The notes under the pieces were generated by a model. The model was not told the DNA's origin, did no database searches, and saw nothing but the letters and a program-made list of their open reading frames with translations. Both the position numbers and the translations under genes were made by a program. Of a DNA stretch of 64,000 nucleotides, positions 7,351 to 15,910 are shown piece after piece. The DNA comes from Aggregatilineales bacterium (GTDB lineage Bacteria > Chloroflexota > Anaerolineae > Aggregatilineales > Phototrophicaceae): NCBI GenBank assembly GCA_030834905.1, contig JAUQWZ010000042.1, positions 29,054-93,053 on the forward strand, read 5' to 3'. Positions within the stretch are counted from its first letter, which is position 1. Every line of letters begins with the position of its first letter.

Positions 7351-8130
7351 ATGCAGCGAAAAAACAAACCAACACTTGCCGTCTGGAAGTTCGCTTCCTG
7401 CGATGGCTGCCAGTTGAGCCTGCTTGATTGCGAAGATGAGCTGCTCGCCATCATTGACAGGATTGATATCGCCTATTTTCCCGAAGCGACGCGCACAGTG
7501 CTCAAGGGTCCTTACGACGTCTCGCTGGTGGAGGGATCGATTACAACCCAGCACGACGCCGAACGCATCCATCGTGTCCGGCGGGCGTCGAAGGTTTTGA
7601 TCACCATTGGCGCTTGCGCCACCGCCGGAGGCATTCAGGCGCTGCGCAATTTTGCGGACGTTAAGCAGCTTGTGCCGATGGTGTATGCCAGCCCGAAATA
7701 CATCGAAACGCTGAACAAAAGCACGCCCATTTCTGATCATGTATTCGTGGATTTTGAGCTGCGCGGCTGCCCGATCAACAAGGGGCAGCTTCTGGAGGTG
7801 CTGTCGGCGTATTTACACGGACGCAAGCCGAATACATCCCGGTACAGCGTGTGTATGGAGTGCAAGCGGAACGGAACGCCATGCGTGATGGTTGCGCAGG
7901 GAACCCCCTGTCTCGGTCCGGTGACGCAGGCGGGCTGCGGCGCGATCTGCCCGCTGTTCCAGCGCGGCTGCTACGGCTGCTTTGGTCCGGCGGAGGTGGC
8001 GAACACCCGCGCTCTGAGTGAACAGTGGAAGGCACTGGGCAAAACGCCCCAGGACGTCATGCGTGCTTTCCGCACCTATAACGCTTACGCCGAGGCGTTC
8101 CGTAAGGAGAGCGATATTCATGGAGCCTAA
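7351..8130 (+). CDS. hyhS: Group 3b [NiFe]-hydrogenase small subunit (delta)
   Basis: The 259-residue small subunit carries the proximal iron-sulfur cluster and passes electrons from the NiFe site to HyhB. The first cysteine pair is in SCDGCQLSLLD near the N-terminus. Further cysteines include IGACATAGG, the ELRGCPINKGQ region and C-terminal pairs in CMECKRNGTPC and GPVTQAGCGAICP. There is no Tat signal, so the enzyme is cytoplasmic, as expected for group 3b. The gene follows hyhG by 10 nt and has an AGGAGG ribosome-binding site. Confidence 0.94.
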   Translation: MQRKNKPTLAVWKFASCDGCQLSLLDCEDELLAIIDRIDIAYFPEATRTVLKGPYDVSLVEGSITTQHDAERIHRVRRASKVLITIGACATAGGIQALRNFADVKQLVPMVYASPKYIETLNKSTPISDHVFVDFELRGCPINKGQLLEVLSAYLHGRKPNTSRYSVCMECKRNGTPCVMVAQGTPCLGPVTQAGCGAICPLFQRGCYGCFGPAEVANTRALSEQWKALGKTPQDVMRAFRTYNAYAEAFRKESDIHGA

Positions 8131-9451
8131 AACTGCCACCAAAAGAACACGGACACGAACCCTGAAGGTCGATGTTCTGGCGCGGGTGGAAGGCGAAGGG
8201 GCGCTGTACGCCAGGATCAAGGATCGGGATGTAACCGACGTTCAGTTCAGGATTTTTGAGCCGCCGCGCATGTTTGAAGCGCTGCTGCGCGGGCGCGCCT
8301 ACAGCGAAGCGCCGGATATCACGGCGCGGATCTGCGGGATTTGCCCGGTGGCGTATCAGATGAGCGCCGTTCACGCCATCGAGAATGCTTTTGGGGTTGA
8401 GATCGATCCGGCTGTCCGCAGCTTGCGGCGGCTGCTCTACTGCGCTGAATGGATCGAGAGCCATGCGCTCCATATTTACATGCTTCATGCCCCCGACTTT
8501 CTGGGATATCCCGATGCGATTGAGCTTGCGCGGGACAACCCCGACGCGGTGAAACGGGGATTAAGGCTGAAAAAGGTCGGTAATGACCTGATGCGGCTGC
8601 TGGGCGGCAGGGAAATCCATCCCATTAATGTGCGGGTTGGGGGCTTCTATCGCGCCCCGACGAAATCTGAATTGGCGGCGATGGTGGATTCGCTGAAATG
8701 GGCGCGTGATGCGGCAGTTGAAACGGCGCGATGGGTAGGTGGGCTGCCGTTTCCTGCGGCTGCCTATGACTATGAGTTTGTGGCGCTGCATCACCCGGAT
8801 GAATACGCCTTGAACGAGGGGAGGATCGTTTCCAGCAGGGGACTTAACATCGCTATCGAAGAATACGAAGATCACTTTGCTGAAGAACATCTAGCCCATT
8901 CAAACGCGCTGCACTCTTATCACAAAGGGCGTGACGCATATTCCGTGGGCCCGCTGGCTCGCTACAGCCTGAACTATGAGCAGCTTACCCCTCTTGCGAA
9001 GGAAGCTGCCCGAAGCGGCGGGATTGATTCGACTTGCAACAACCCGTTCCAGAGCATTGTCGTGCGTGCTGTTGAAACGGTCTACGCCTGCGATCACGCG
9101 CTTCAGATCATCGAAGCCTACGAGCCACCCGCCCAGCCGGCAGCGGTTGTGCGAACCCGTAGTGGGACAGGCTGCGGCTGTACCGAAGCGCCGCGCGGGA
9201 TACTCTACCATCGTTATCGTCTTGATGAGGCGGGAACTATCCTCGACGCCAAACTCGTCCCTCCCACCGCGCAGAATCAGAAGGTGATTGAAGGCGATTT
9301 GCGCCGCTGCCTCGAGACGAACCTTGATCTTCCTGACGAGCAGCTCACGATGCAGTGTGAACAGGTGATCCGCAATTATGACCCGTGTATTTCCTGTGCC
9401 ACCCACTTCCTGACGCTGCACATCGAACGCGACGAACGGAGGGGACTATGA
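8120..9451 (+). CDS. hyhL: Group 3b [NiFe]-hydrogenase large subunit (alpha)
   Basis: The 443-residue catalytic subunit binds the NiFe(CN)2CO centre. Both nickel-ligand motifs are present: RICGICPVAYQ near residues 70-80 and DPCISCATH at 421-429. A 14-residue extension after H429 would be removed by a maturation protease, probably the HyaD-like product encoded two genes downstream. The ATG at 8120 overlaps the end of hyhS; the longer open frame from 8018 lies inside hyhS and was rejected. The subunit order B-G-S-L is the canonical group 3b order. Confidence 0.95.
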   Translation: MEPKTATKRTRTRTLKVDVLARVEGEGALYARIKDRDVTDVQFRIFEPPRMFEALLRGRAYSEAPDITARICGICPVAYQMSAVHAIENAFGVEIDPAVRSLRRLLYCAEWIESHALHIYMLHAPDFLGYPDAIELARDNPDAVKRGLRLKKVGNDLMRLLGGREIHPINVRVGGFYRAPTKSELAAMVDSLKWARDAAVETARWVGGLPFPAAAYDYEFVALHHPDEYALNEGRIVSSRGLNIAIEEYEDHFAEEHLAHSNALHSYHKGRDAYSVGPLARYSLNYEQLTPLAKEAARSGGIDSTCNNPFQSIVVRAVETVYACDHALQIIEAYEPPAQPAAVVRTRSGTGCGCTEAPRGILYHRYRLDEAGTILDAKLVPPTAQNQKVIEGDLRRCLETNLDLPDEQLTMQCEQVIRNYDPCISCATHFLTLHIERDERRGL

Positions 9452-9858
9452 ACGCCACCGTTGCCAAGCCGCTTGGCTTGCGCATGATAATTAACGATCA
9501 ATTTGAGACGGCTTACGGACGTGTGCTCACCGCCTTGAAAGCCGCCGGATTTGAGATCATCACTGAGGTGAATGTACGCGACTTAACGGGTCAGCGGGCG
9601 CAGTGGCACAGCCAGCTTAACAAGTTGATTGTCGTCTGCCATCCCGATCTTGTCCAGCGCGCCCTGATCGTTTCGCCAGAGGCGGGCGTCCTGCTGACGT
9701 GCAACGTCGGGGTGCTTGAGATTCTGGATAATCAGGTCGAAGTGGTGATCGCCGATTTGCTAACGGCGAAGGGCGAGCTATATGAGCCGCACCTGAAATC
9801 TATCGCCGATGAACTTCTTTCTCGTATGCGCTGCGTTATTGATGCGTTGAAAAAATAG
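9448..9858 (+). CDS. DUF302-domain protein
   Basis: The 136-residue protein matches the DUF302 fold by pattern: the FETAYGRVLTALKAAGFEII opening, a central NVR motif and a hydrophobic core with GVLLTCNVGVLEI. The biochemical role is not known. Its ATG overlaps the hyhL stop codon by ATGA, so it is translationally coupled to the hydrogenase large subunit. It stands between that gene and the maturation protease, which suggests a role linked to hydrogenase assembly, redox sensing or metal handling; this is inference from position only. Confidence 0.8.
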   Translation: MNATVAKPLGLRMIINDQFETAYGRVLTALKAAGFEIITEVNVRDLTGQRAQWHSQLNKLIVVCHPDLVQRALIVSPEAGVLLTCNVGVLEILDNQVEVVIADLLTAKGELYEPHLKSIADELLSRMRCVIDALKK

Positions 9859-9864
9859 ATGAGG

Positions 9865-9886
9865 GGGTGGGAGAACCCTCCCACCC
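9865..9886 (+). terminator. Intercistronic hairpin between DUF302 and hyaD-like genes
   Basis: A perfect 9-bp GC-rich stem GGGTGGGAG / CTCCCACCC closes a 4-nt AACC loop. No T-run follows, so it probably stabilises the 3' end of the upstream hyh segment or lowers expression of the genes that follow. It covers the GTG at 9867 that would give a longer protease, which argues for the ATG at 9900 as start. Confidence 0.55.
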
Positions 9887-9899
9887 GTTACTGATTGGA

Positions 9900-10478
9900 A
9901 TGGTTGAAGATTTCGCTAAAGCCGAACCCGTTCTGTCGAAGACGGTATTGATCATCGGAATCGGCAATGAGTATCGCGGCGACGATGCGGCGGGAATCCG
10001 GGTTGTCCGGCTCATCCGCGCGCGCGCGCTCCCGCTGCCAGTGGTTGAACTCTCCGACGAGGGGACGGCGCTGATGGATCTGTGGCGGTGTTCCAATGCG
10101 CAGGTCGTCTTCGTAATCGATGCTATGCTTTCCGGCGCTGCGCCGGGCTGCGTTCGACGTTTTGAGGCGCACGCCAAGCCACTGCCTACCCATTTCGGTG
10201 CTAATTCCTCACACCTGTTTGGAGTCGCCTCGGCTGTCGAGATGGCGCGGGTGCTTGGCTGCCTGCCGCCGCAGATGATCGTCTATGGAATCGAAGCTAA
10301 ATCGTTCGACTATGCTGCTGATCTATCGCCTGAGGTAGAGGCGGCGACGCGGATGGTGGCGGAGCGCATCTACATGGAATGCCAGATGTTTGCCGAAGCT
10401 GCCGATCAGTCAGCAGTTCCGGCGGTGACGGTGCTCCGTTCGCTGTTTCTAAATGGGGGTCAAGAGCCTGATGCTTGA
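9900..10478 (+). CDS. Hydrogenase maturation protease, HyaD type
   Basis: The 192-residue nickel-dependent endopeptidase family member has the diagnostic opening IIGIGNEYRGDDAAGIRV and the middle acidic motif VIDAM. Proteases of this family cut the C-terminal extension of hydrogenase large subunits after nickel insertion. HyhL is the nearest candidate substrate, since its H429 is followed by a 14-residue tail. A GTG at 9867 would add 11 residues but lies within a hairpin without a ribosome-binding site, so the ATG at 9900 is preferred. The gene overlaps the next one by 8 nt. Confidence 0.87.
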   Translation: MVEDFAKAEPVLSKTVLIIGIGNEYRGDDAAGIRVVRLIRARALPLPVVELSDEGTALMDLWRCSNAQVVFVIDAMLSGAAPGCVRRFEAHAKPLPTHFGANSSHLFGVASAVEMARVLGCLPPQMIVYGIEAKSFDYAADLSPEVEAATRMVAERIYMECQMFAEAADQSAVPAVTVLRSLFLNGGQEPDA

Positions 10479-11034
10479 GATAGCGCTGGTCTTCGGAATG
10501 CTGCTGTGCGCGGTGATGGTGATTCGGGCAGGGCGATTGCTGGCGGCGGCATTGTGGCTGGCGGGAGTCAGCGTCTTTACTGCGATGCTGCTCTATCGCC
10601 TCGGCGCCATCGAAGTCGCCGTCATCGAACTGAGCGTTGGCGCGGGACTGGTGACGGTGCTGTTTGTCTTCGCCATCAGCGTCGCCGGTGACCAGGGCAT
10701 GAAAGTGCCTTCCAGCGTGCCTAAGCCGCTGGCGTGGGGGCTGCTGGCATTCGCGCTGGTGCTGCTTCTCTATCTGACCTTGCCGCCGCCGGAAGTCTCA
10801 GCAATGCGGGCTGAAGCCGCGTTTACCGAAACGCTCTGGCAGGGGCGGGCGCTGGACGTATTGGTGCAGATCGTGATGATTTTCTCCGGCGTTCTTGGAT
10901 TTGTCGGTTTGCTCTCCGAGTCAAAATCGGAGCAGATGGCGGCAGTAGTCGCGCTGGCAGAAGCGGAACCCGAACCGCCAGCCGAAGCAGCAGTCACTGA
11001 AGCCGATGCGCTGCTGGAACAGGAGCCTGTATGA
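10471..11034 (+). CDS. Mbh-like membrane subunit, MbhD-MbhE-type fusion
   Basis: The 187-residue protein has about five membrane helices. The first part resembles MbhD / the C-terminal portion of MrpA (DUF4040): AIEVAVIELSVGAGLVTVLF corresponds to the family pattern PDVAxTEAxVGxGxxxxLF. After a proline-rich linker, LDVLVQIVMIFSGVLGFVGL resembles the MbhE part. The tail (about 155-187) is acidic and rich in Glu, Ala and Pro. It probably couples ion movement to the hydrogenase module. The ATG at 10471 overlaps the protease stop; an ATG at 10453 would add six residues. NuoJ-like is an alternative label. Confidence 0.72.
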   Translation: MLEIALVFGMLLCAVMVIRAGRLLAAALWLAGVSVFTAMLLYRLGAIEVAVIELSVGAGLVTVLFVFAISVAGDQGMKVPSSVPKPLAWGLLAFALVLLLYLTLPPPEVSAMRAEAAFTETLWQGRALDVLVQIVMIFSGVLGFVGLLSESKSEQMAAVVALAEAEPEPPAEAAVTEADALLEQEPV

Positions 11035-11330
11035 CGACGGTGCTGGTGGTTGGCGTGTTCGGTCTGGTCGCGATTGGGTTGTACGGGCTGCTGATCGTCC
11101 GCAATCTGATCAAGATCGTCATCGCCCTGCAATTATTGACCAAGGCGGCAGCGCTGGCGATGGTAGTCGCCGGGCAGGTCAGCGGGCAGGTTAATCTGGG
11201 GCAAAGCCTGGCGCTGACCGTCATCGTCGCCGATACGATTGTTGCCGTGGTGGGGCTGGCGCTTGCCGTACAGGTACGGCGGCGTTTTGGCACCCTCGAT
11301 GTCAGGCAGCTTTCGACACAGAAAAGGTGA
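11031..11330 (+). CDS. NuoK/MrpC-like membrane subunit
   Basis: The 99-residue protein with three membrane helices matches the NuoK / MnhC / MbhG family in length and pattern (FGLVAIGLYGLLIVRNLIKI, then TVIVADTIVAVVGLALAV). Such subunits form part of the ion path between antiporter-like and hydrogenase modules. The ATG at 11031 overlaps the previous stop by ATGA. Confidence 0.85.
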   Translation: MTTVLVVGVFGLVAIGLYGLLIVRNLIKIVIALQLLTKAAALAMVVAGQVSGQVNLGQSLALTVIVADTIVAVVGLALAVQVRRRFGTLDVRQLSTQKR

Positions 11331-11334
11331 AATT

Positions 11335-13077
11335 ATGGCTGGGGCGCTGAGTCTGCTTGTCATCCTTTTTCCCTGGACGGGCGCGGTTATCGTGGCGCTG
11401 GCAGCCCGCCGGAACCCACGATGGCTGCACCTGCTGGCGGCTGTTTTTGCTGCTGCCGCCGCGGCTGCCGGGCTGGGGCTGCTGTTCTACACTGGCGACG
11501 CGCCAGCGGTGACCCTGTCGCTGGGCGGCGCTTTTGGCGATTTCACCCTCGTGCCGGATGGTTTGGGCGCATTCCTGGCGGCAGTCGCAGTGGTCATCGG
11601 CAGTCTGGCGGTGATCTTCTCGGCGGATTACATGCGCGGTGAAGCACAGCTTGGGCGCTACTACTTTCTGGTGCTGCTGTTCATCGGCTCGATGTGCGGG
11701 CTGGTGCTGTCCGGCAGTCTGCTGCTGATGTTCATCTTCTGGGAGATGACGGCGCTTTGCTCTTACGCGCTGATCTCGTTCTATAACGATGATCCGAAAG
11801 CGGTCGCGGGCGGCATCAAGGCGCTGGTCATCACTCAGTTCGGTGGGGTGGGCTTGATGATAGGCGTGCTGGTCACGCGCGCGGCGCTGGGCAGCGATTC
11901 GGTATCGGCGCTGCTGAACGGCGCGGACAGCCTGCCGCCGGAACTGCTGAGCCTGATCGCCTTTGGCTTCCTGATCGCCGCCGCCGCGAAATCGGCGCAG
12001 GTGCCGTTTCACACCTGGCTGCCGGGCGCAATGGAAGCGCCAACGCCGGTGAGCGCTCTCATTCACGCGGCGACGATGGTCAACGCTGGCGTCTACCTGC
12101 TGGCGCGGTTTTATCCGGCATTCGCGGGCGTACCGGGTTGGACAACGGCGGTAGTTGCCGTCGGGATGCTGACCGCGCTGATGGGCGCGCTGATGGCGCT
12201 GACGTCAGACGATCTCAAACGGGTGCTTGCCTATTCGACCATCAGCCAGCTTGGATACATGTTTTACGCTATCGGCGTCGGCGCGGTCTTCGCCAGCCAG
12301 TTTCACCTGCTCAGCCACGCGGTCTTTAAGGCGCTGCTGTTTCTGGGTGCGGGCGCGGTCATCCACGCCGTTGGCACGCGCGATATGCGGCAGATGGGCG
12401 GTTTGGGTTCGCAAATGCCGTTTGTTCGCGGCGTCTTCATCATCGGCGTGTGGGCGTTGGTCGGGCTGCCGTTTGCCAACGGCTTCTGGAGTAAGGAATT
12501 GATTCTTGAAGCCGGGCTGGCGGATGGTCCCGCCTGGGCGTACATCGTCATGCTGGCGGTTGCCGGGCTGACGGCGCTGTACAGCTTCCGCATGGTCTGG
12601 ATGGTGTTCTTCGGCAAAGCCTGGACGGGGCGGCGTCTCCACGATGCCCCCGCCGCCATGCGCGGTTCGCTGGGGCTGCTGGCGGTTGGCACGCTGACGA
12701 TCTGGCTGCTGGCGGAGCCGTTTAAGAACCTGCTCGCCAGCAGCCTGCTGCGGCATATAGGCGAGGCTGAAGGCTCAGTTTTGCTCGCCGTTCTCACCAA
12801 CCCCGCCACCCTGCTGGCGCTCGGCGTGATCGCCGCCGGGCTGGCGGCGTGGTGGTGGCGAGAATCACTGACGGGCGTGGCGAACCGGCTGCGTTTTATC
12901 GCTCAGGCGGCACAGGCAGACTTTGGCTTTGAATGGTTGAACCGGCAGGTCGTGATCGTCACGCACCGAACTGCCATGACGCTGCGAACCACCCAGACCG
13001 GACAACTGAACTGGAACGCGGTGGGGATCGTCGGCGGGCTGGTAATCGTCCTGCTGGTTCTGATTGTGGGCGGATGA
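11335..13077 (+). CDS. NuoL/MrpA-like antiporter subunit
   Basis: The 580-residue protein has about fourteen or more membrane helices and the proton_antipo_M core. The hallmark VPFHTWLPGAMEAPTPVSAL and the following HAATMVNAGVYLL segment contain residues that line the ion channel in NuoL/M/N and MrpA/D. The lysine in SDDLKRVLAYSTISQLGY is also conserved. The ATG at 11335 follows GAAATT with a weak AAAGGTG; the longer frame from 11239 overlaps the NuoK-like gene and was rejected. It would act as an ion pump in the group 4 hydrogenase complex. Confidence 0.9.
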   Translation: MAGALSLLVILFPWTGAVIVALAARRNPRWLHLLAAVFAAAAAAAGLGLLFYTGDAPAVTLSLGGAFGDFTLVPDGLGAFLAAVAVVIGSLAVIFSADYMRGEAQLGRYYFLVLLFIGSMCGLVLSGSLLLMFIFWEMTALCSYALISFYNDDPKAVAGGIKALVITQFGGVGLMIGVLVTRAALGSDSVSALLNGADSLPPELLSLIAFGFLIAAAAKSAQVPFHTWLPGAMEAPTPVSALIHAATMVNAGVYLLARFYPAFAGVPGWTTAVVAVGMLTALMGALMALTSDDLKRVLAYSTISQLGYMFYAIGVGAVFASQFHLLSHAVFKALLFLGAGAVIHAVGTRDMRQMGGLGSQMPFVRGVFIIGVWALVGLPFANGFWSKELILEAGLADGPAWAYIVMLAVAGLTALYSFRMVWMVFFGKAWTGRRLHDAPAAMRGSLGLLAVGTLTIWLLAEPFKNLLASSLLRHIGEAEGSVLLAVLTNPATLLALGVIAAGLAAWWWRESLTGVANRLRFIAQAAQADFGFEWLNRQVVIVTHRTAMTLRTTQTGQLNWNAVGIVGGLVIVLLVLIVGG

Positions 13078-13078
13078 C

Positions 13079-14560
13079 ATGGACACGAGCTTACCATTGT
13101 GGTTGATCGGAATTCCCCTGGCAGCGTCGCCAGTCGTCTATCTGACCGGGCGCTTGTTGCTGGCGCGTCCTGTCATCTGCCGCTGGCTGACACTGGCAGG
13201 ACTCGCCGCCGCGTGGATCGTTTTCGCGCAGGTGGCGTCCAGCTTCAGCGTGGAAGGTGATGCTGAACGCCTTATCGGTATGGTGGCGCTGCGAGTCGAT
13301 GGACTCAGCCTGCTGCTGGCTGGGGTGGCGCTGACACTGGGGACGCTGGTTACGCTGTATTCCTATCACTATATGGCGGGTGAAACCGGCGAAGAAAAGT
13401 ACTATGCCCTGTTGATCACGCTGATCGGTACCATGATCGGTTTAGGCTGCGCCGCCGACATTTTCAACCTCTGGGTGTGGTTCGAGGCGATGACGATCTC
13501 GACCTATCTGCTGGTCGCCTTCTACCGCCAGCAGCCAGCGTCGCTGGAAGCCGGAGTCAAATATCTGGTGCAGAGCGCCACCGGCTCGGTGTTTGTGCTG
13601 CTCGCTATTGCCCTGGTGCTGGCGCAAACCGGCACGCTCGATCTTGACGCTATCCGCGCCGCGTCGCCTTCGCTGCCGCTGTTAGCCGCTGGGGCGCTGT
13701 TTGTTATCGGCTTTGGCGTCAAGATCGCGCTTGTCCCGCTGCACACCTGGCTGCCAGACGCGCACGGACAAGCGCCCAGCGGCATCAGCGCCATGCTGTC
13801 CGGCGTCGTCATCGAAGCCGGACTGGTCGCCCTGCTGCGAGCGCTGGGCGCGCTGGCGGGGGTTACGCTGTCGTGGGGTTGGCTGCTGATCGGCTTTGGT
13901 CTGGTCAATATGCTGGTGGGCAATCTGCTGGCGCTGCGGCAGCAGCAGGTCAAGCGGCTGCTGGCGTTTTCGAGCCTGAGCCACGTCGGCTACATGCTGC
14001 TTGGGTTGGGGATCGCCGTCTATTCAGGGCAGCCCGACGGCGCGCAGGGTGGTTTCTTCCACCTGCTCAATCATGGGCTGATGAAAGGACTCGCTTTCCT
14101 CGCTGCCGGGGCGCTGCTTTACGCGCTGCACAGCGATCATGCGCCGCTGTACCTGGCTGATCTTTCCGGCGCTGCCCGGCGCTATCCGCTGGTTGCTCTG
14201 GCGTTTAGCGCGGCGCTGCTGGGTCTAGGGGGGCTGCCGCCGCTGGCGGGGTTCATGTCCAAGTGGCAGATCTTCGTCGCCGGGGTCGATACGCAGGATG
14301 TGGCGATCACGCTGGCGGTAGCATTTGCCGCGCTGAACAGCGTGCTGTCGCTGGCGTACTACGTACCGCTGGTGAACGCGCTCTACCGCCAGAAAACATC
14401 TGCCCCCGTCGAGCGTGGGCGGGCGATACCGGTCACGATGAAACTGCCGCTGGTTCTCCTGATGATCGCGATGGTCGTGCTTGGTCTGCTGCCGACGCTG
14501 GTGAACTGGCTCACCGAACCGGCAGCGGCGGCGATGATTCGTCTGTTTGGAGGGGTGTAG
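13079..14560 (+). CDS. NuoN/MrpD-like antiporter subunit
   Basis: The 493-residue membrane protein is a second antiporter-like subunit. It has the segment VPLHTWLPDAHGQAPSGISA, a following glutamate-containing helix (VVIEAGLVALL) and QVKRLLAFSSLSHVGYMLLG, as in MrpD, MbhH and NuoM/N. It starts one base after the stop of the NuoL-like gene. Two antiporter-like subunits in one complex would allow more ions per electron pair than the single MbhH of Pyrococcus Mbh; this is an inference from gene content. Confidence 0.9.
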   Translation: MDTSLPLWLIGIPLAASPVVYLTGRLLLARPVICRWLTLAGLAAAWIVFAQVASSFSVEGDAERLIGMVALRVDGLSLLLAGVALTLGTLVTLYSYHYMAGETGEEKYYALLITLIGTMIGLGCAADIFNLWVWFEAMTISTYLLVAFYRQQPASLEAGVKYLVQSATGSVFVLLAIALVLAQTGTLDLDAIRAASPSLPLLAAGALFVIGFGVKIALVPLHTWLPDAHGQAPSGISAMLSGVVIEAGLVALLRALGALAGVTLSWGWLLIGFGLVNMLVGNLLALRQQQVKRLLAFSSLSHVGYMLLGLGIAVYSGQPDGAQGGFFHLLNHGLMKGLAFLAAGALLYALHSDHAPLYLADLSGAARRYPLVALAFSAALLGLGGLPPLAGFMSKWQIFVAGVDTQDVAITLAVAFAALNSVLSLAYYVPLVNALYRQKTSAPVERGRAIPVTMKLPLVLLMIAMVVLGLLPTLVNWLTEPAAAAMIRLFGGV

Positions 14561-14571
14561 GGAGTGTGCTG

Positions 14572-14889
14572 ATGGCTGAAATTCTGCTGTTACCGCCGGT
14601 TGCGTTCCTGCTCTATCTGGGGCTGGTGAGCATCCTGTCGCTGGTGGGGCGGGTTCTGGCGGGGACTGAGCATCCATCTTCGGAAGCGAAGACCAGCGCC
14701 TACGCCAGCGGCGAAGCAGCACCGGCTGAGATTGGCGTGCCCGGATACCGCCCCTACTTTCTGGTGGCGCTGTTTTTCGCCACCCTGCATCTCGGGGTGC
14801 TGGTGCTTGCCACTGGTGGGACGTCGCTGGTGGCGCTGATCTATCTGATCGGGTTGATGGTGTCGCTGCTGGCGCTGATTCTGGGGTAG
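14572..14889 (+). CDS. NuoA/MbhI-like small membrane subunit
   Basis: The 105-residue protein has three predicted membrane helices, at about residues 4-24, 58-80 and 84-104. The loop with YASGEAA before GVPGYRPYFLVALFFATLHL resembles the YECG loop of NuoA/NdhC. It sits just before the NuoB-like gene, where MbhI lies in Mbh operons and NuoA in complex I operons. It is followed by a 59-bp gap, the only sizeable gap in this half of the operon. Confidence 0.72.
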   Translation: MAEILLLPPVAFLLYLGLVSILSLVGRVLAGTEHPSSEAKTSAYASGEAAPAEIGVPGYRPYFLVALFFATLHLGVLVLATGGTSLVALIYLIGLMVSLLALILG

Positions 14890-14948
14890 GACGGTAAGGA
14901 AATGGCGGTTTTCGTCTGGAGACGGAGTTTTTGATTGGGGGTGCTGGA

Positions 14949-15428
14949 ATGGCAAACAACCTGGAAGACCGATGGCAGCAGGCGCTGGAGCAGGTCAAGA
15001 CCTGGGCGCGCGCCAATTCACCCTGGGCAATCCACTTCAACAGCGGTTCGTGCAACGGCTGCGACATCGAAATTCTGGCGACGCTGACGCCGCTGTATGA
15101 CGTTGAGAGGCTGGGTATCAAGCTGCAAGGCAGCCCGCGCCACGCCGACGTACTGCTCTGCACCGGACCGGTGACTCGTCAGGCGCGTGACCGGCTGCGG
15201 CGCGTCTACGAGCAGATGCCTGAGCCAAAGTTTGTGATCGCGGTTGGCTCGTGCGCGATTTCGGGCGGCGCCTTCCAGGGCTGCTATAACGTGATCGGGC
15301 ATATCGACGAGGTGATCCCCGTGGACGTGTACGTGCCGGGCTGCCCCCCGCGACCAGAAGCGATCATTGATGGAGTTGCCAAACTGCTGCAGGTGCTTCA
15401 GGGAACCGAGGTGACAAAACCGCTATGA
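14949..15428 (+). CDS. Group 4 [NiFe]-hydrogenase small subunit, NuoB/MbhJ/EchC-like
   Basis: The 159-residue subunit carries one [4Fe-4S] cluster next to the catalytic subunit. The four ligands are visible as SCNGC (C35, C38), VGSCAIS (about C102) and GCPPRPE (about C132). The short length is typical of group 4 small subunits, which have a single cluster. The ATG at 14949 was chosen over an upstream ATG because it agrees with the family N-terminus and has a GGGGGTGCTGGA leader. It overlaps the NuoC-like gene by ATGA. Confidence 0.92.
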   Translation: MANNLEDRWQQALEQVKTWARANSPWAIHFNSGSCNGCDIEILATLTPLYDVERLGIKLQGSPRHADVLLCTGPVTRQARDRLRRVYEQMPEPKFVIAVGSCAISGGAFQGCYNVIGHIDEVIPVDVYVPGCPPRPEAIIDGVAKLLQVLQGTEVTKPL

Positions 15429-15910
15429 ACGCTGAAAGCACGCTGACTATCGCGGCAAAACTGATCGAAGCCTGGACGGTTGAAACGAGGACGCCTGAAG
15501 CCAACCGGCTGGATGTGATGGTCGATGGGGCGCATCTGCTGGAAGCGATCCGGGTACTGGTTGACGAGGGATGGGGTTATCTGGCGGCGATCACCGGGCT
15601 GGATACCAGCGTCGATTCGGGCGTAATGGAAGTCCTGTATCACTTCTGCGAAGGGGCTGCTGTGCTCACCCTGCGGGTGTCCGTTCCCCGTGATGGCGCT
15701 TCAGTTTCGTCCATCTGCGGCATCATTCCGGCAGCCAGTTTCTATGAGCGCGAACTGCGCGAGATGTTCGGCGTTCGCGTCGAAGGGATGCAGGGTCCCA
15801 AACACCTGATGCTGCCGGACGACTGGCCCGAAGGGCTGTATCCGCTGCGGAAGGATGCTGATCTGACAATGAAAGAGGCAGAGGCGAATGGCGACTCAAG
15901 AGAAGGGTAG
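15425..15910 (+). CDS. NuoC/MbhK/EchD-like subunit
   Basis: The 161-residue hydrophilic subunit matches the 30-kDa NuoC family, with the signature ASFYERELREMFGVRVEG followed by LPDDWPEGLYPLRKD. In group 4 hydrogenases it scaffolds the large subunit. The first 23 nt of the large-subunit gene overlap its 3' end. Confidence 0.9.
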   Translation: MNAESTLTIAAKLIEAWTVETRTPEANRLDVMVDGAHLLEAIRVLVDEGWGYLAAITGLDTSVDSGVMEVLYHFCEGAAVLTLRVSVPRDGASVSSICGIIPAASFYERELREMFGVRVEGMQGPKHLMLPDDWPEGLYPLRKDADLTMKEAEANGDSREG

